Origin: Sanguinoderma infundibulare
Lineage: Eukaryota > Basidiomycota > Agaricomycetes > Polyporales > Polyporaceae
Direction of reading: 5' to 3'
DNA: 64,000 nt
NCBI GenBank assembly: GCA_032821775.1
Contig: JAVLRN010000017.1
Span: 1 to 64,000 of the forward strand
Shown here: positions 1-10,917 of the stretch, piece by piece
Position numbering within the stretch: the first letter of the stretch is position 1
How the letters are laid out: each line of letters opens with the position of its first letter
Position numbers and translations under genes: made by a program
The notes under the pieces: model-generated
The model's database searches: none
What the model was told of the DNA's origin: nothing
The model's input: the letters and a program-made list of their open reading frames with translations, nothing else

Positions 1-2211
1 GGTGCCCGTGCGTGAACGACGCCTTGACCTCGCGCTCCTCCTCCGTGCCCTCCGCGAGCTGCGCGAGGATCCGCGCCCTGGATCGCGCACCCCCGCGCGA
101 GGATCGTCGTCGGGTCGCCGATCCCGCCCCCGACGACCGTGCCCTGCCCGAACGGCGTCACGACCCTCTCGGCGAACCCCTCCGCGAGCGTCTCATCGAG
201 CCCGGGCAGGCTTGCGGACCCGCCGACGTACACGATCTCGTCCACGTCGTGCAGGTCGAGCCCCGCGGCGGCCACGAGCTCCCGCACTTTATCGTACACG
301 CGGTCGTAGACCGCACGGACCTCCATGTCGAACCGCATGCGCGTGATCGTGCCGGTGAAGTCGATGCCGTCCTTGAGCGACTCGACGGAGCACGTCGCCG
401 CGCCGGGCGACGCCGAGATCGTCCGCTTGGTGTGCTCGAGCGCGAGCCGGAGCTTGGCCTCGGCGCGCTTGTCCTGCGCGTCCGTCGCGGGGGCACACCG
501 CGAGCGGCGTCTTGGTCTTCTTGGTGAACTCCTTTGCAAAGTGCTTGATCAGCCGGTCGTCGATCGCGTCGCCCGCCGACGGTGTGGTCCGAGAGCGTGG
601 CGAGCGAGTGCGCGAGGCCGTCGCGGATGGAGAGGAGCGAGAGCGAGAGCGCGGACGCGCCGAGGTCGACAAGCAGCTGCGTGCGGTCCGCGCTGAGGCT
701 GAGGCCCTCGGATTGTGGGCCAGTCGTGGTGGTGGCGACGGCGGCCGCACCGGCCTCTTCGAGCAGCTGGAGGACGGCGATGCCGGCGTCGGTCGCGGCC
801 TTGTCGAGCGCGTCCTTCTGGGCTTGCTCGAACCAGCCGGGGACGGTGATGACCGCGCCTTGGACGTTTTTGCCGAGGAAGTCCTCGGCGGACTTGATGA
901 GCGATTTGAGGAAGATGGTCGTGACCTCAGGGACGGTCAGGATGCGCTCCGCCTGGACCGGTTCCGATCGCGGGGTTGCGGAGGCCGATGCGGCGGGGGG
1001 TCTGCGCTGCAGAGCGGGGAAGAGGAGAGGGGGCCGCCTGGAGCACCTTGACCTTGTAGGCGGGTTCATCCGCGAGTTCGGGGTGCTGGATGACGGGTGC
1101 TGAGACGGAGAGGGTGTTGGCAGGAATCTCCGAGAACCTAGCATCAAGTCAATATATAGGTTGGATGGAGTAGGCCGAGCACACACTTCTTGCCGAGGAG
1201 GTTGCGGAAGCCAGTGATGGTGTTTTGGGAGTTCTTGACTAGTTGGTGCTTGGCTTGGTTACCAATGTACTAGAGGTGCATGAAATGTGAGCAAATAGAC
1301 ACTCCGGATGGAAGAAAAAAATTGAGCGGTGAGTCCACGCGTCGCGATCGCGCCTGGAAACCGCCCGCTCGCCGATTCTCGTGTTCTAAAATGTGTGGTA
1401 AAGGTAACAAGACTGTGACTAAATGACAACAGAGGTCAAATGGGTTGGCCTGAGCAGGCAAGGACAGGGAGAGGGCACCAGGATAGGCTGATTGTCGTGG
1501 GGAGTAGTCGTAGGTTGGTGGGGGACAGGGCTACTGCTCGTCGTCATCTTTATCGCACCAGTCGAGGCACTTGTCGTCGTCGTCGACCATGCTGAAGGGA
1601 GCGTCGAAGGCGATGGTGGGAGAAGGTGGTGTCGAAGTGGAAGATGGGGCGATGTGGCGAGAAGCTGAAGTGTTAGGCACCAATGTGGCCTTGCCCAGTG
1701 TCTAACACTTCGACACCTCTCGCCACAATCTTGCCACATCGTATCGACTCTTTGGTCACTGTCTCTCTCTCGCACTATCTCGGTCTCTCATTCTCGGTCT
1801 CCCAAATAGACATGGATGCGGACTGCACGCCGGTCTCGCAAGGCAGTTCACAAGGTGAACAAGGGCCGTTATGCGTTCGCACCACTTCCATCATGCTGGG
1901 ACCGAGGTGGAAAAGATGAGGGGTTCTGCGAGAACCCGCTCCATTCCGTCAAGATAGACATGGCACTCACCAACTCTTCCCCGTGGAACGCGATAGCACA
2001 TGCAATCTGGCGTTCTCCATCCTCATTGGCGATGCAGTCCGCGGCTCCCTCCTATGCGATCGTTGAGTCGAGGTCGGAAGCCGGTCGTTGTGGGCACGAA
2101 CCTTTGTGAGGACGGAGATGGAGGCGTAGGAGTTGCCAAGTTGATACCGACGACGGCGGGGACTGAAGAGATTTCAATGGGCGCTTCCGCCGTGCCGTTT
2201 GGCAGCGCCAT
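1..2211 (-). pseudogene. Second, degraded copy of SSZ1 (atypical Hsp70), 3' end cut by the window edge
   Basis: This is a near-identical copy of the SSZ1 gene at 12213-14928, in the same orientation; position 1 corresponds to 12722, so the last part of the gene lies left of the window. The start codon is at 2211 and all introns, including the 700-bp one, are kept, so the copy arose from DNA and not from mRNA. Compared with the intact copy it has one-base changes that break the frame: an extra C near 79, an extra G near 491, an extra C near 571, an extra G near 1003, and a missing A near 2137 inside the first exon at the GINFGNS motif. Most are in homopolymers, so assembly error is the alternative to true decay. 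Substitutions elsewhere show that it is a distinct locus. Confidence 0.8.
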
Positions 2212-2329
2212 TGTGGTCAAACAGGAGGTAAGTAGAGGGTGCGAGGGGAGGGGGAAGGGCGATGCGAGCGAGCGACCTCGATCAACCAAGTTTCTGATTA
2301 GATAGATGATCAGATAGACGCCCATTTCT
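1..2329. repeat. Segmental duplication, copy 1 (partner 12722-15073)
   Basis: The block matches 12722-15073 in direct orientation along its whole length. The match continues upstream of the SSZ1 start codon and stops at a shared GATAGACGCCCATTTCT just before 2330, where an acyl-CoA synthetase fragment begins. Its left end is outside the window. Copy 2 carries a short extra segment near 15010-15050. Confidence 0.85.
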
Positions 2330-2330
2330 A

Positions 2331-2981
2331 ACGGCGACGAGGAGTGAAGAGACCTTCGATAACGAGCAGGGCTGGGTCATGGTCTTTGTTCTGCCGGACT
2401 TGGAGCTCATGCTCTGCGCAGTCAAGTCAAGTTCGACGCGGACGGCAACATCTTTATCACGGACCGTATCAAGGTACGCAACTGCGCCTCTCTCTCTTGC
2501 AGTGGTTCACCCTCTGACACGCTGTCATTGTCGTTGCACAGGGCTCAGAGCTCATCAAGGTGAAGGGCTTGCAGGCCGCCCCATCCAAAATCAAAGGATA
2601 CTTGCTGAGCAACGCGGATGCGGTGGACGCGCCGGTCATCGGCGTCCCCGACGAGTACTCCGGGGAGCTTCCGCGCGCATACGTGGTGCTCAAGCCAGAG
2701 ATCGCTGCTGCGGTCAACAAGGACAAAAATCTTCCAAAGGACATCAAGGTCAAGCTCTACCCGGTGAGTCGCGTGTCCGTGTGCCCGAAGCTACGGGTTC
2801 GGTTTCCTCACGGTTTTGGCTCTGCTGCGCGAACTAGACGGTCGCATCTGCGGCGGCGAACCACAAGCGGTTGGAAGGCGGCATCGAATTCATTGATGCG
2901 ATACCCAACAGCCCGAGCGGGAAAATCCTCCGCCGCGTCCTCAGGGAGGGCAGCCGGCAGTCTGGTGCTCGAGTTCGATAA
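2331..2981 (+). pseudogene. C-terminal fragment of an AMP-binding acyl-CoA synthetase / 4-coumarate-CoA ligase-like enzyme
   Basis: Three coding blocks separated by short introns (about 2473-2541 and 2764-2838) spell the end of an adenylate-forming enzyme. One sees ETFDNEQGW, then FDADGNIFITDRIK, ELIKVKGLQAAPSKI (the hinge and A8-like motif) and NSPSGKILRRVLR, where the lysine is the conserved catalytic residue of motif A10. The stop is TAA at 2979-2981. Enzymes of this family are about 550 residues long; only about 190 remain and the N-terminal ATP-binding domain is absent. The stretch between GW and FDADG is also degraded. The fragment starts exactly where the SSZ1 duplication ends, so it was probably cut at the duplication breakpoint. 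No function is expected. Confidence 0.75.
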
Positions 2982-3399
2982 GAACCCGCCGTTCGACACG
3001 TTCACCTTCGCGCTGACTTCGAACACCTCCGCGCACCACCCAAGCGTGCGGGCCGTTTGTGCGAACGCATAAGCAGCGCACTCGGTCATCGACACATCCG
3101 TGCTTATGTACCATCGACTCCCCTTGCGCACTATGTCATACCCAAGCGCCGCCCCTTCTGCATAAGCGGGTAAGCAACACACACAGCGAATATGCTCACA
3201 GATATGCACTAACCTGCTTGCCCAAAGTACTCGATGTTCTCGACTGACCTACAACCAAGGCCACCGTCAGTTGTCACTACACGGTAAGCACTCGTCGGAT
3301 GCGTCCCGTCTCACCATCAAACCTGCAGCCATTCTCGCCTCCGGCCTGCAGCCATTCCGACCTCGGGAGAAGGGACGGGAGAACATGGCGAATCAGATG
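2982..3399. other. No recognised gene
   Basis: A 133-codon open frame runs on the minus strand (2808-3209), overlapping the end of the synthetase fragment. Its residue composition is plausible for protein but I recognise no family, and it is probably a shadow. Confidence 0.4.
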
Positions 3400-3645
3400 G
3401 CGCGCGTCGGGCAAGATCGGCAGGCGGTATGCATCGTCAGGTGAGTGCTAACAGGACGTGCGGTCAGAGCGGGTGGATGCTCACCTCATTCCTCCCACTC
3501 AAGGTCGTCGTCATCAAGCAGCTCGACGAGCGCACCAAGGGGCGGCCCTACCCACACGCGGTCGTCGCCGGCATCCAGTGCTACCCCCATCGAGCGATGC
3601 GAACAAGGTCGCCAAGCGCAGCAAGGTCAAGCCCTTCATCAACGT
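3400..3645 (+). pseudogene. Fragment of the 60S ribosomal protein L27 (eL27) gene
   Basis: From 3504 the sequence reads VVVIKQLDERTKGRPYPHAV and goes on to VAGIQCYP, closely matching the KKVVVVKQLD...RPYPHALVAGIERYP core of eukaryotic L27. After a frame slip near 3590 it continues with KVAKRSKVKPFIN, the next conserved block. The likely first exon (GKIGRRYASSG-like, about 3407-3440) is followed by a GTGAGT donor. The conserved C-terminus (NHLMPTRY) is missing. The fragment keeps an intron, so it is not a retrocopy. The frame slip and missing end make it non-functional. Confidence 0.7.
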
Positions 3646-6600
3646 CTGTCCTCCTCGACGCTCGGTCAGTATTCATCCGATACTGACAGTTCAGGCCGTT
3701 ACTCACCGTGCACTTGCAGAAAACTTGAGCTCCGGCCTACCGCCGTTCGGACATCGAGACGAGTGCCGGGAGATGTGGAGAGCGGCGGGAAACGTGGAGA
3801 ATGGCGGGATCGACGTCGGTTCAGGTTGCGCGGTGAGCACGAGTGCAGAGAGCGGACAGGGACAGGACGTTGAGCCCGTCCCCACCGCTCCTTCCCCAAC
3901 TTTTATGCCCTCCTTCTAGCGCCATCGTGCACGGACCGCAGGCACACCTCTGATGGCTCATAACGGGTGTGAAGAGGACGCGTCCGTGCCGAGACTCAAG
4001 ACCGTCTGGCCGCACACCGGGCGCCGATCAAGATCGCTTCCCGCAACCGAGCCCATCCGTCTCCCATTCCGCCCGCCGGTCCAACCACCCAACCCTTCGG
4101 AGAACGAGCGCGACCCGAGCACAAGCAACGGAGGCATGCTTGCTAACAGATGTGTTTGGGGACTTGGAGGGCGAGCAGGCGGGGCGGGAGACGAAGCGGG
4201 TCGAGCGTCCGGCCGGTTCTGGTTCTGGAGAGCTGGTGCCATGGGACCTCGATCGTCAGCCTCGAAACACTTTGTCTAGGAGCGCCTCGCTCTCGAACAG
4301 GACGCGGAGCATGTGGGTATATGGTGCGTTTGCCGTCGGCCGCGGCCCTCGACTGTCGGGGTGGCGGGAATGTCAGTGCACGTATCAATATTGATTTTCC
4401 ACCATTCATAGTGCAATTCACGTTCCGCCAATCCTTTCACCGCGCTCGACGTTTCGGATTCAGAGATGGTCCGACGGCGTTCGAGACTGAGTGCCGAGTC
4501 CACCCCCACCCGAGGGAATACGCGATGGTGCCTATATTCTCATAAGATACTCGTGTGGTTCGATCATCGCATTACAGGATGCTAACACGTGAAACAGGGA
4601 GTGGACGTCCAGCCAGCGTGTATCTCGGAGCGATGACGCACGCCAGAAAGTCTCTCATCATGTGGACTGCATACAGGTGAGGGAGGTTGGGATCACGGTG
4701 CAGAGCTCTGGAAGCCGCTAAAGATCCTGAGCAGCTTCAGACGCATCCGCTCTCCTCGTCCTAGAACAGGGCGTGATGGCACGGACCGAGACTCGGCCGC
4801 TGCGCAATTTCTAGCGGATCCCCAAGCGAAATTGCACAGAAATTGCAATTTCTCTTCCGCTCCGGACCCCACCGTGACTTCGGCCGCCGTGTACGCACGT
4901 CCGAACATGCCCGCACCGTCCACACTAGCTTCTATGGCGATCGGAGCACTTTCAAAATTGCTTCCGAAACGGACGATCCATGGCACGCCCGACTGAGAGG
5001 TCATCCCGACGTCTTGCATCCCGCATCTGGCGGCCTGTGCGTGCATTGACACGACGTCGGCTGTTCCTCTGGAGGCTAGGACACTCGATTCGAGGTGGAT
5101 ACGAGCCGGCGTGTGCGACCAGGGTTGAATTCTGTAGGTCGGGACTGGGAAAAATTGTCATAACTTATTTTGTACGCCTCGGTTACAGCAGAAATCAAGT
5201 GCGGTTCATCCTCGAGCACGTTTCACAATGTTTCACAGCCTTTGCGCGGCGATCCGACGAGGTCAAAAAATGGCGGTTTCGGTGCGATTTCATTGCGGCC
5301 GGGAGTGCGACGGTTGTCCCGCCTCGAGGTCGTGTCGGGGCGCGGTGTGAACTTGTTTTGCGGACTCGGGATGTCCCGCACAACGTCTCTGTAACGTTCA
5401 GAGCGTCGCCCGACCATCTTTGGAGAATCCCATTTTGACGGATTTCGCCGCCAAACAGGTGCCGGGAGCACATCCCCTCTTCTGCTCCTCCTCCACTCCC
5501 GGCGGTCGTTCTGATGGGCATACAGGACCCTCACCATCTTTTACAGAGCATGTCATAACGGCCACGAGCCCTGGACGTATCTCGGGATGGCAGCACCCAA
5601 CCGGATGAGGCGAGGAGGCCCCACACCAAGCGACTAGGACTCGGCTCGAACCCGCAACCAAGTGCTTGGCTTGGCTTTCCGACTGCATTCCGAGGCCCTT
5701 CAGCCAGCATCCATCGACGCTTCAAGCTCCCACCACTAGGACGGCACGCAGACTGCTGGCATGGAAGTAGACGAAGATCCTTCGACAATCAAGCGCGTTT
5801 TCGAGCTCACCAACGTTGCGTACTCGCACGTACCTCCTCGAATCATGAGTGGCTGTACCTGAACGCCGTGCCCGAGGATCCGCGCGCCTTGCTTGGTCTC
5901 ATGTGTCACGTCAAAGCGGCTGTCGAGCACTCGAGTCGGGATGACCAGCGGACGTGGGGCGAGAATCCGCGCTATTGCCGTTCCGCCTTGGAGCCCCGAC
6001 CCCCGTTATCTCCTTTGCCTGTCAATACCGTCTTCGCGAGCAAGGACCGCTGTTCGGACAAGATCTACTGGCGTCGGGCGCATGAGTGGATTCCTCGCAG
6101 TTGACGTGGTTCTGGACAGCATCAGCCACGGGATGCGCAAGCGTAAGGAGGGCATTGTTCAGAAGACGGCTGACGCGCAGGCCACATCGGAGCGGTCAAA
6201 TCGGCGGGCCCGCACCACCGCGAGAGTGGCAGCAACGACTACGCACCGGCTCCGACTCTGCGGGGGGTCCAGATCCCCTCGCACGAACTGGACCGGTCGA
6301 CGTCATTCCGTGCAATAGGTAATTTGCCAAGATTCGCGCTACGGAGATCAAGGCACGCGAAACGGTGAGCAATAAGCGAAAATGGGCGCGGACGGAACAG
6401 TCGGTGAGTGTTGTTTGTGCTTGTGTCTGTTTGAATGTGGGGGCGCTCCTGACGCTCTGGACCATCCCCGGTTGCATTTGTGTGTTTCAGGTCTGCCTTT
6501 CCGGCCCCAGTTCCGATCATCGCGCCCAGGGACATCCCGGCTGGAAGCCACAATTCTATCCAGACTCCGGGCAGCGAGGTCGTTCCGCTACCACATGGTC

Positions 6601-7422
6601 CGGGCAGGCCGAAGAGCATGCCGAGGAGGTCGTGGTCTCGGAGTCCGAGTGTGCGCAGCCCATCAGCAGCCGATGGCGAATTGTAGGTCTCGGTTGGGTG
6701 CTTGTCAACCTCCATGGCCTTGACGCGTGAGTCGGATTCTGCGGGAAGGGCATCGAGAACGAGGTAAGAGTCCTTGTTGACACCGACGAGATCTCAATTA
6801 GCTCTCCTGCGTGTAACGGCGGTGATGTAGGCTGCTGACGGATTATATATTTGCAGGCGGTACAGCTCAGTATGATATCAGATCTGCGTGGTGGTCGGCA
6901 CTCAGGCGCTCCATTCCGGCTCCCGATACCACACCCGAGGTCCAGGCTGTTTGTGAGCGCTCCGTCTCCAATTAATGCATGGTGTACCGTTGATCATACG
7001 ATTTTTGGCTGGTGGTTTGGCTGGGTAGGCTGCTTGAGGCTCGACGACTGTCCTCTCAACCGCTCCCGTTTCCCCGTTCGACTAGCTTCCCACTACAGCT
7101 CCGTGTCGTCTTTGCCCCTTGGTCACTCGTTGCCCAGCATGCCAACATACGTTCTGTTTGAAAGACTCGAGAAGCCTATTGTTGTATTTCCGGCCGCACT
7201 GTGAGTCGCATTTCTCCCTCTTCGCCTCCACACCATTTTCGTGGTTCCCTGAGACCCTTACTGCGGTAGTGGTCATCCGTTTCTATCCCCATTTGCATTC
7301 TCTTTTTCCCATTGTCATTGGAGCACACGTCACCCATTCCGAGTACATTTTTGCGCGACCTCTCTCGCATTGGGTGGCAGCTCGCTGTACCCCCAGGATT
7401 CTTGACGCACTGGGCTTCCGAG
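3646..7422. other. Gene-poor stretch with no recognised gene
   Basis: Only short, low-complexity open frames are found on both strands. Two patches have coding-like composition but no recognised family. One is on the minus strand at about 5736-5990 (contains ARILAPRPLVIPTRVLDSRF). The other is on the plus strand at 6480-6686, a Ser/Pro/Arg-rich tail that ends in a stop. Both could be remnants of unidentified genes. Confidence 0.4.
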
Positions 7423-7655
7423 CGCATCACGACCCACGGAAATCACGTCCGGACAAGCCCAGATAGACCCATCGAGTCTTCCGGGCTACGCCCGCCGAGA
7501 TCTTCTCCTTGAGTCTGTGCGCGATGGCATATCCTGCGCTTTTCTTCCTCCATGCTGAACGCCTTTGCGCCAGACATCTCCTCACTGACCGGACCCTCGC
7601 ACGCGCATGCGCACCTGAATTGTACGGGCACCGCGGTCCCTCTCGCACTCGGTAC
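7423..7655 (+). repeat. Diverged direct repeat, copy 1
   Basis: The block running from GAGCGCATCACGACCCACG through TCTTCCGGGCTACGCC, GAGATCTTCTCCTTGAGTCT and CTGACCGGACCCTCGCAC recurs at 8200-8425. The copies are about 80 percent alike by eye, with several indels. No gene was recognised in either. Confidence 0.75.
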
Positions 7656-8199
7656 TGGCTCTCCAGACAACCTCGGGTCTCTCAGCAGTCATTGACCTTC
7701 GCTGGCGGCGGAGATGACTCAGATTCTGGTGATGGCAACGTCCCTTCTGTCCGCCACGTCCGGTCGCCGGAGTCTATGCTGGACAATCAGTTTTCTCAGT
7801 GCGCTCCTCGCTCGGAGTCGTTCTAGTTCGAGAATACTCGCAGTGTCATTTTGGGGATACAAACGTGCTCGAACCAGCTCACCGCCCATTCGGAATTGTC
7901 TGAACGTTCTGTTTCCCAGTACTCCGAACTCCTGCCTCGGAGTGCGACGCTTCCTGCTCCAGTGCTAGCACTAGCTCCAGCTCCGTGTTCGCCCACATCT
8001 CTCCGCTCGTCGGTGTCCGCAAGCTCTCTCGGAAACAGATTATGGGTCTCATGGCGAGGGTGACTGGAAGGCCGCGGACGATATCTACGACCAGTATCGT
8101 TACTCGTCGTTATTCCAAAGCAGTGAGTTGCTGACATCGTGCTTTCGCAATCCTGACCTGACATATCCTTGTTAGCGTGAAGACGCACCTCCAAGGCTC
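7656..8199. other. Spacer between the two diverged repeats, no gene seen
   Basis: It is rich in serine codons on the plus strand (for example near 7714-7800) but has no recognised domain. Confidence 0.35.
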
Positions 8200-8425
8200 C
8201 CGAGCACATCACGATCCACGGCCATCGCTTCCGGACAAGCGTGGATAGACCGTCATGTCTTCCGGGTTACGCCTGCCGAGATCTTCTCCTTGAGTCTGTG
8301 CACGACAGCGTAGTGGACGAGGCTGCCCTTTTCTTCCTCCATGGCTGAATGCCTTCATGCCGAACGTCTCCTCGCTGACCGGACCCTCGCACACTCACGG
8401 ACCTTGGCTGCTCGTACTCGGTACA
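8200..8425 (+). repeat. Diverged direct repeat, copy 2
   Basis: Partner of 7423-7655 in the same orientation, about 775 bp downstream. A second, shorter internal repeat follows at 8529-8660: CACACCCCCGGCGCTCCTGA recurs about 100 bp later as CACACCCCCGGCACTCCTGA. Confidence 0.75.
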
Positions 8426-9757
8426 CGACTTCGGGACTCTCGGCGCTCCTCAATGCTACATTCGAGGCTCCGGTACCTGTCAACTGGGACATCAGCATCA
8501 GCGCACGCTCTAACCGACACTCATCCGCTCACCTCACACCCCCGGCGCTCCTGATACTCCCGAGTCATCTGTCGGCTCTCGACGTCCCGAGTTTGAGCAT
8601 GCGGGACTCCATGCACCTGGCGACGCGCTGCACACCCCCGGCACTCCTGATACTGCGGAGGTCACGTTCAAGAGTCGCGGACCTGTCAACGCCCAAGAAT
8701 CATCAGTGGACGAGTATTCGTCTGTTCCATGCAACCTTCTTCGCGTCGAGACGCGCAGCCATTGCGAGCGCACCTGAACGACATACCGTGCCCCTCTCGA
8801 GCTCCCGAACGCCGCCATGCCCATGCCTAATGAAGAACTCGCCCTCGGTGCGCTCCAATGAGCTCCTGGCGAAGAGAAGGCCAGATCTCCCTCACCAGCC
8901 GGTCTTGTACAACGACAACGAGTAGTTTGCGGCCTGACGACGACTCAGCATGGTCGAGTCGTTCCTCAACTACGGTCAGGTGAGCCGCGTGCACTCCCCA
9001 ATCCCTCGTATCTGCATTCGGCTGTGGAAGTGCGCGGTGCAAGCGCGCGCGGGTCCCAAGTGACAAAGCGCTGACCAGTCTCCCAGGTAGAGCCGTGTTC
9101 GAGCAAGATGAGAGCGAGTGCTGGCGCTCTTGAATATGGACGACACGGAGAGCATTCCCCAAGGTCCTTCGACTTCTCAAATTGCTGTTCCTCGCCTCCA
9201 CCTGAGGCTGCCACCGCTCCACCACCAAACCATCCTCACGCCCAGATTCGAGATCCCATCTGTCCCGCGCCGCATCCCCTCATGCGCCAAAGCCTCTTCA
9301 TGCCCCATCCCAGCGCGAGTGCGAGTGTGTCACAACGAGCGAGGTGAGTGTGAGCAAGTCGTCAAAGCCAAGTCCAAGTCCGAGTGTTGACCAGGTCCTC
9401 CCAGGCACAGAGCCGCAAGAACTGAGCAAAAATGGTGTTGGTCGTGGTAGTCGTGATGGTCGTGGTGGTCGTGGTGGAAGGAGAGAGCGGACGCGAGAGC
9501 CGCGGCTCGCTTGGAGAGTAGCTTGGCGCGCGTGGCCTTGGCGCGGTGTCGGTGTCCGCGGGATGGTGCTGCGTTTCCTCTCGAGCGCAGACGGCGGGGA
9601 TCAGTTAGAAAATGCACCTGTACTGTAGCATGCATTGACGTGTGCGCGGAGAGATTTCCGTGCGAGAACATGAAGTGTGCTCCAGGTTCGACCTTGCTCT
9701 GACCTCCCTCCCTCGAGCGTACACATCCCCGAGTGCAAAATACCTCCCCTCGACTCG
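8426..9757. other. No recognised gene upstream of the minisatellite
   Basis: The plus strand has a proline- and serine-rich open stretch (8341-8925) typical of disordered protein or chance. Nothing identifiable was found on either strand. Confidence 0.35.
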
Positions 9758-10617
9758 ACTATACCTTCCCCAGAGAGCTCATACCTAACTATACCTTCCC
9801 CAGAGAGCTCATACCTAACTATACCTTCCCCAGAGAGCTCATACCTAACTATACCTTCCCCAGAGAGCTCATACCTAACTATACCTTCCCCAGAGAGCTC
9901 ATACCTAACTATACCTTCCCCAGAGAGCTCATACCTAACTATACCTTCCCCAGAGAGCTCATACCTAACTATACCTTCCCCAGAGAGCTCATACCTAACT
10001 ATACCTTCCCCAGAGAGCTCATACCTAACTATACCTTCCCCAGAGAGCTCATACCTAACTATACCTTCCCCAGAGAGCTCATACCTAACTATACCTTCCC
10101 CAGAGAGCTCATACCTAACTATACCTTCCCCAGAGAGCTCATACCTAACTATACCTTCCCCAGAGAGCTCATACCTAACTATACCTTCCCCAGAGAGCTC
10201 ATACCTAACTATACCTTCCCCAGAGAGCTCATACCTAACTATACCTTCCCCAGAGAGCTCATACCTAACTATACCTTCCCCAGAGAGCTCATACCTAACT
10301 ATACCTTCCCCAGAGAGCTCATACCTAACTATACCTTCCCCAGAGAGCTCATACCTAACTATACCTTCCCCAGAGAGCTCATACCTAACTATACCTTCCC
10401 CAGAGAGCTCATACCTAACTATACCTTCCCCAGAGAGCTCATACCTAACTATACCTTCCCCAGAGAGCTCATACCTAACTATACCTTCCCCAGAGAGCTC
10501 ATACCTAACTATACCTTCCCCAGAGAGCTCATACCTAACTATACCTTCCCCAGAGAGCTCATACCTAACTATACCTTCCCCAGAGAGCTCATACCTAACT
10601 ATACCTTCCCCAGAGAG
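9758..10617. repeat. Perfect 30-bp tandem minisatellite, about 28.7 copies
   Basis: The unit is CTATACCTTCCCCAGAG followed by AGCTCATACCTAA. It repeats head to tail for 860 bp, and I saw no base difference between copies. The last unit is cut after CAGAGAG. Because 30 is a multiple of three and the unit has no stop in several frames, long repetitive open frames cross it on both strands: plus 9677-10675 (period TIPSPESSYL), plus 9733-10632 (period NYTFPRELIP) and minus 9601-10812 (period SGEGIVRYEL). There are no spacers, so it is not a CRISPR array. Complete identity suggests recent expansion or strong homogenisation. Confidence 0.97.
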
Positions 10618-10917
10618 TACAGAGGCAGTTGATCGATCCGGGAGATTTGCACCGTTCGCGCGAGATCCCCCGTGATCGCACTCTCCGCATGTCCCCTCCG
10701 CAATCTCCCCCCGGACACGCTTGGCCCCCGCCGTCCGCATCCGGGTGCCTGGGAGAACGCGTTTGCCCGGACGCCGCGGTGGCGGCAGATGTGCCGCAAT
10801 CACGTCTTCCACCCCCCATCCGAGATGCGCATCGCTCTGGATCGCTGCTAGCTGTGGAAAATTGTAAGTCGCTGGCTACGCGGACGACTTCATGGTAACA
10901 CGCCGTGTCTGCGCACT
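10618..10917. other. Spacer between minisatellite and dehalogenase gene
   Basis: No gene recognised. It probably holds the 3' untranslated region of the minus-strand dehalogenase gene. Confidence 0.4.

Noticed and set aside
5640..5700. tRNA-like 3' half (GGGTTCGAGCC on the minus strand)
   Set aside because: No acceptor, D or anticodon stems can be paired around it.
9758..10617. CRISPR-like array
   Set aside because: The units abut without unique spacers, the genome is eukaryotic and no cas genes are present; it is a minisatellite.
9601..10812. 403-residue minus-strand protein across the repeat
   Set aside because: Open only because the repeat unit lacks stops in that frame; the flanks have no recognisable coding sequence.
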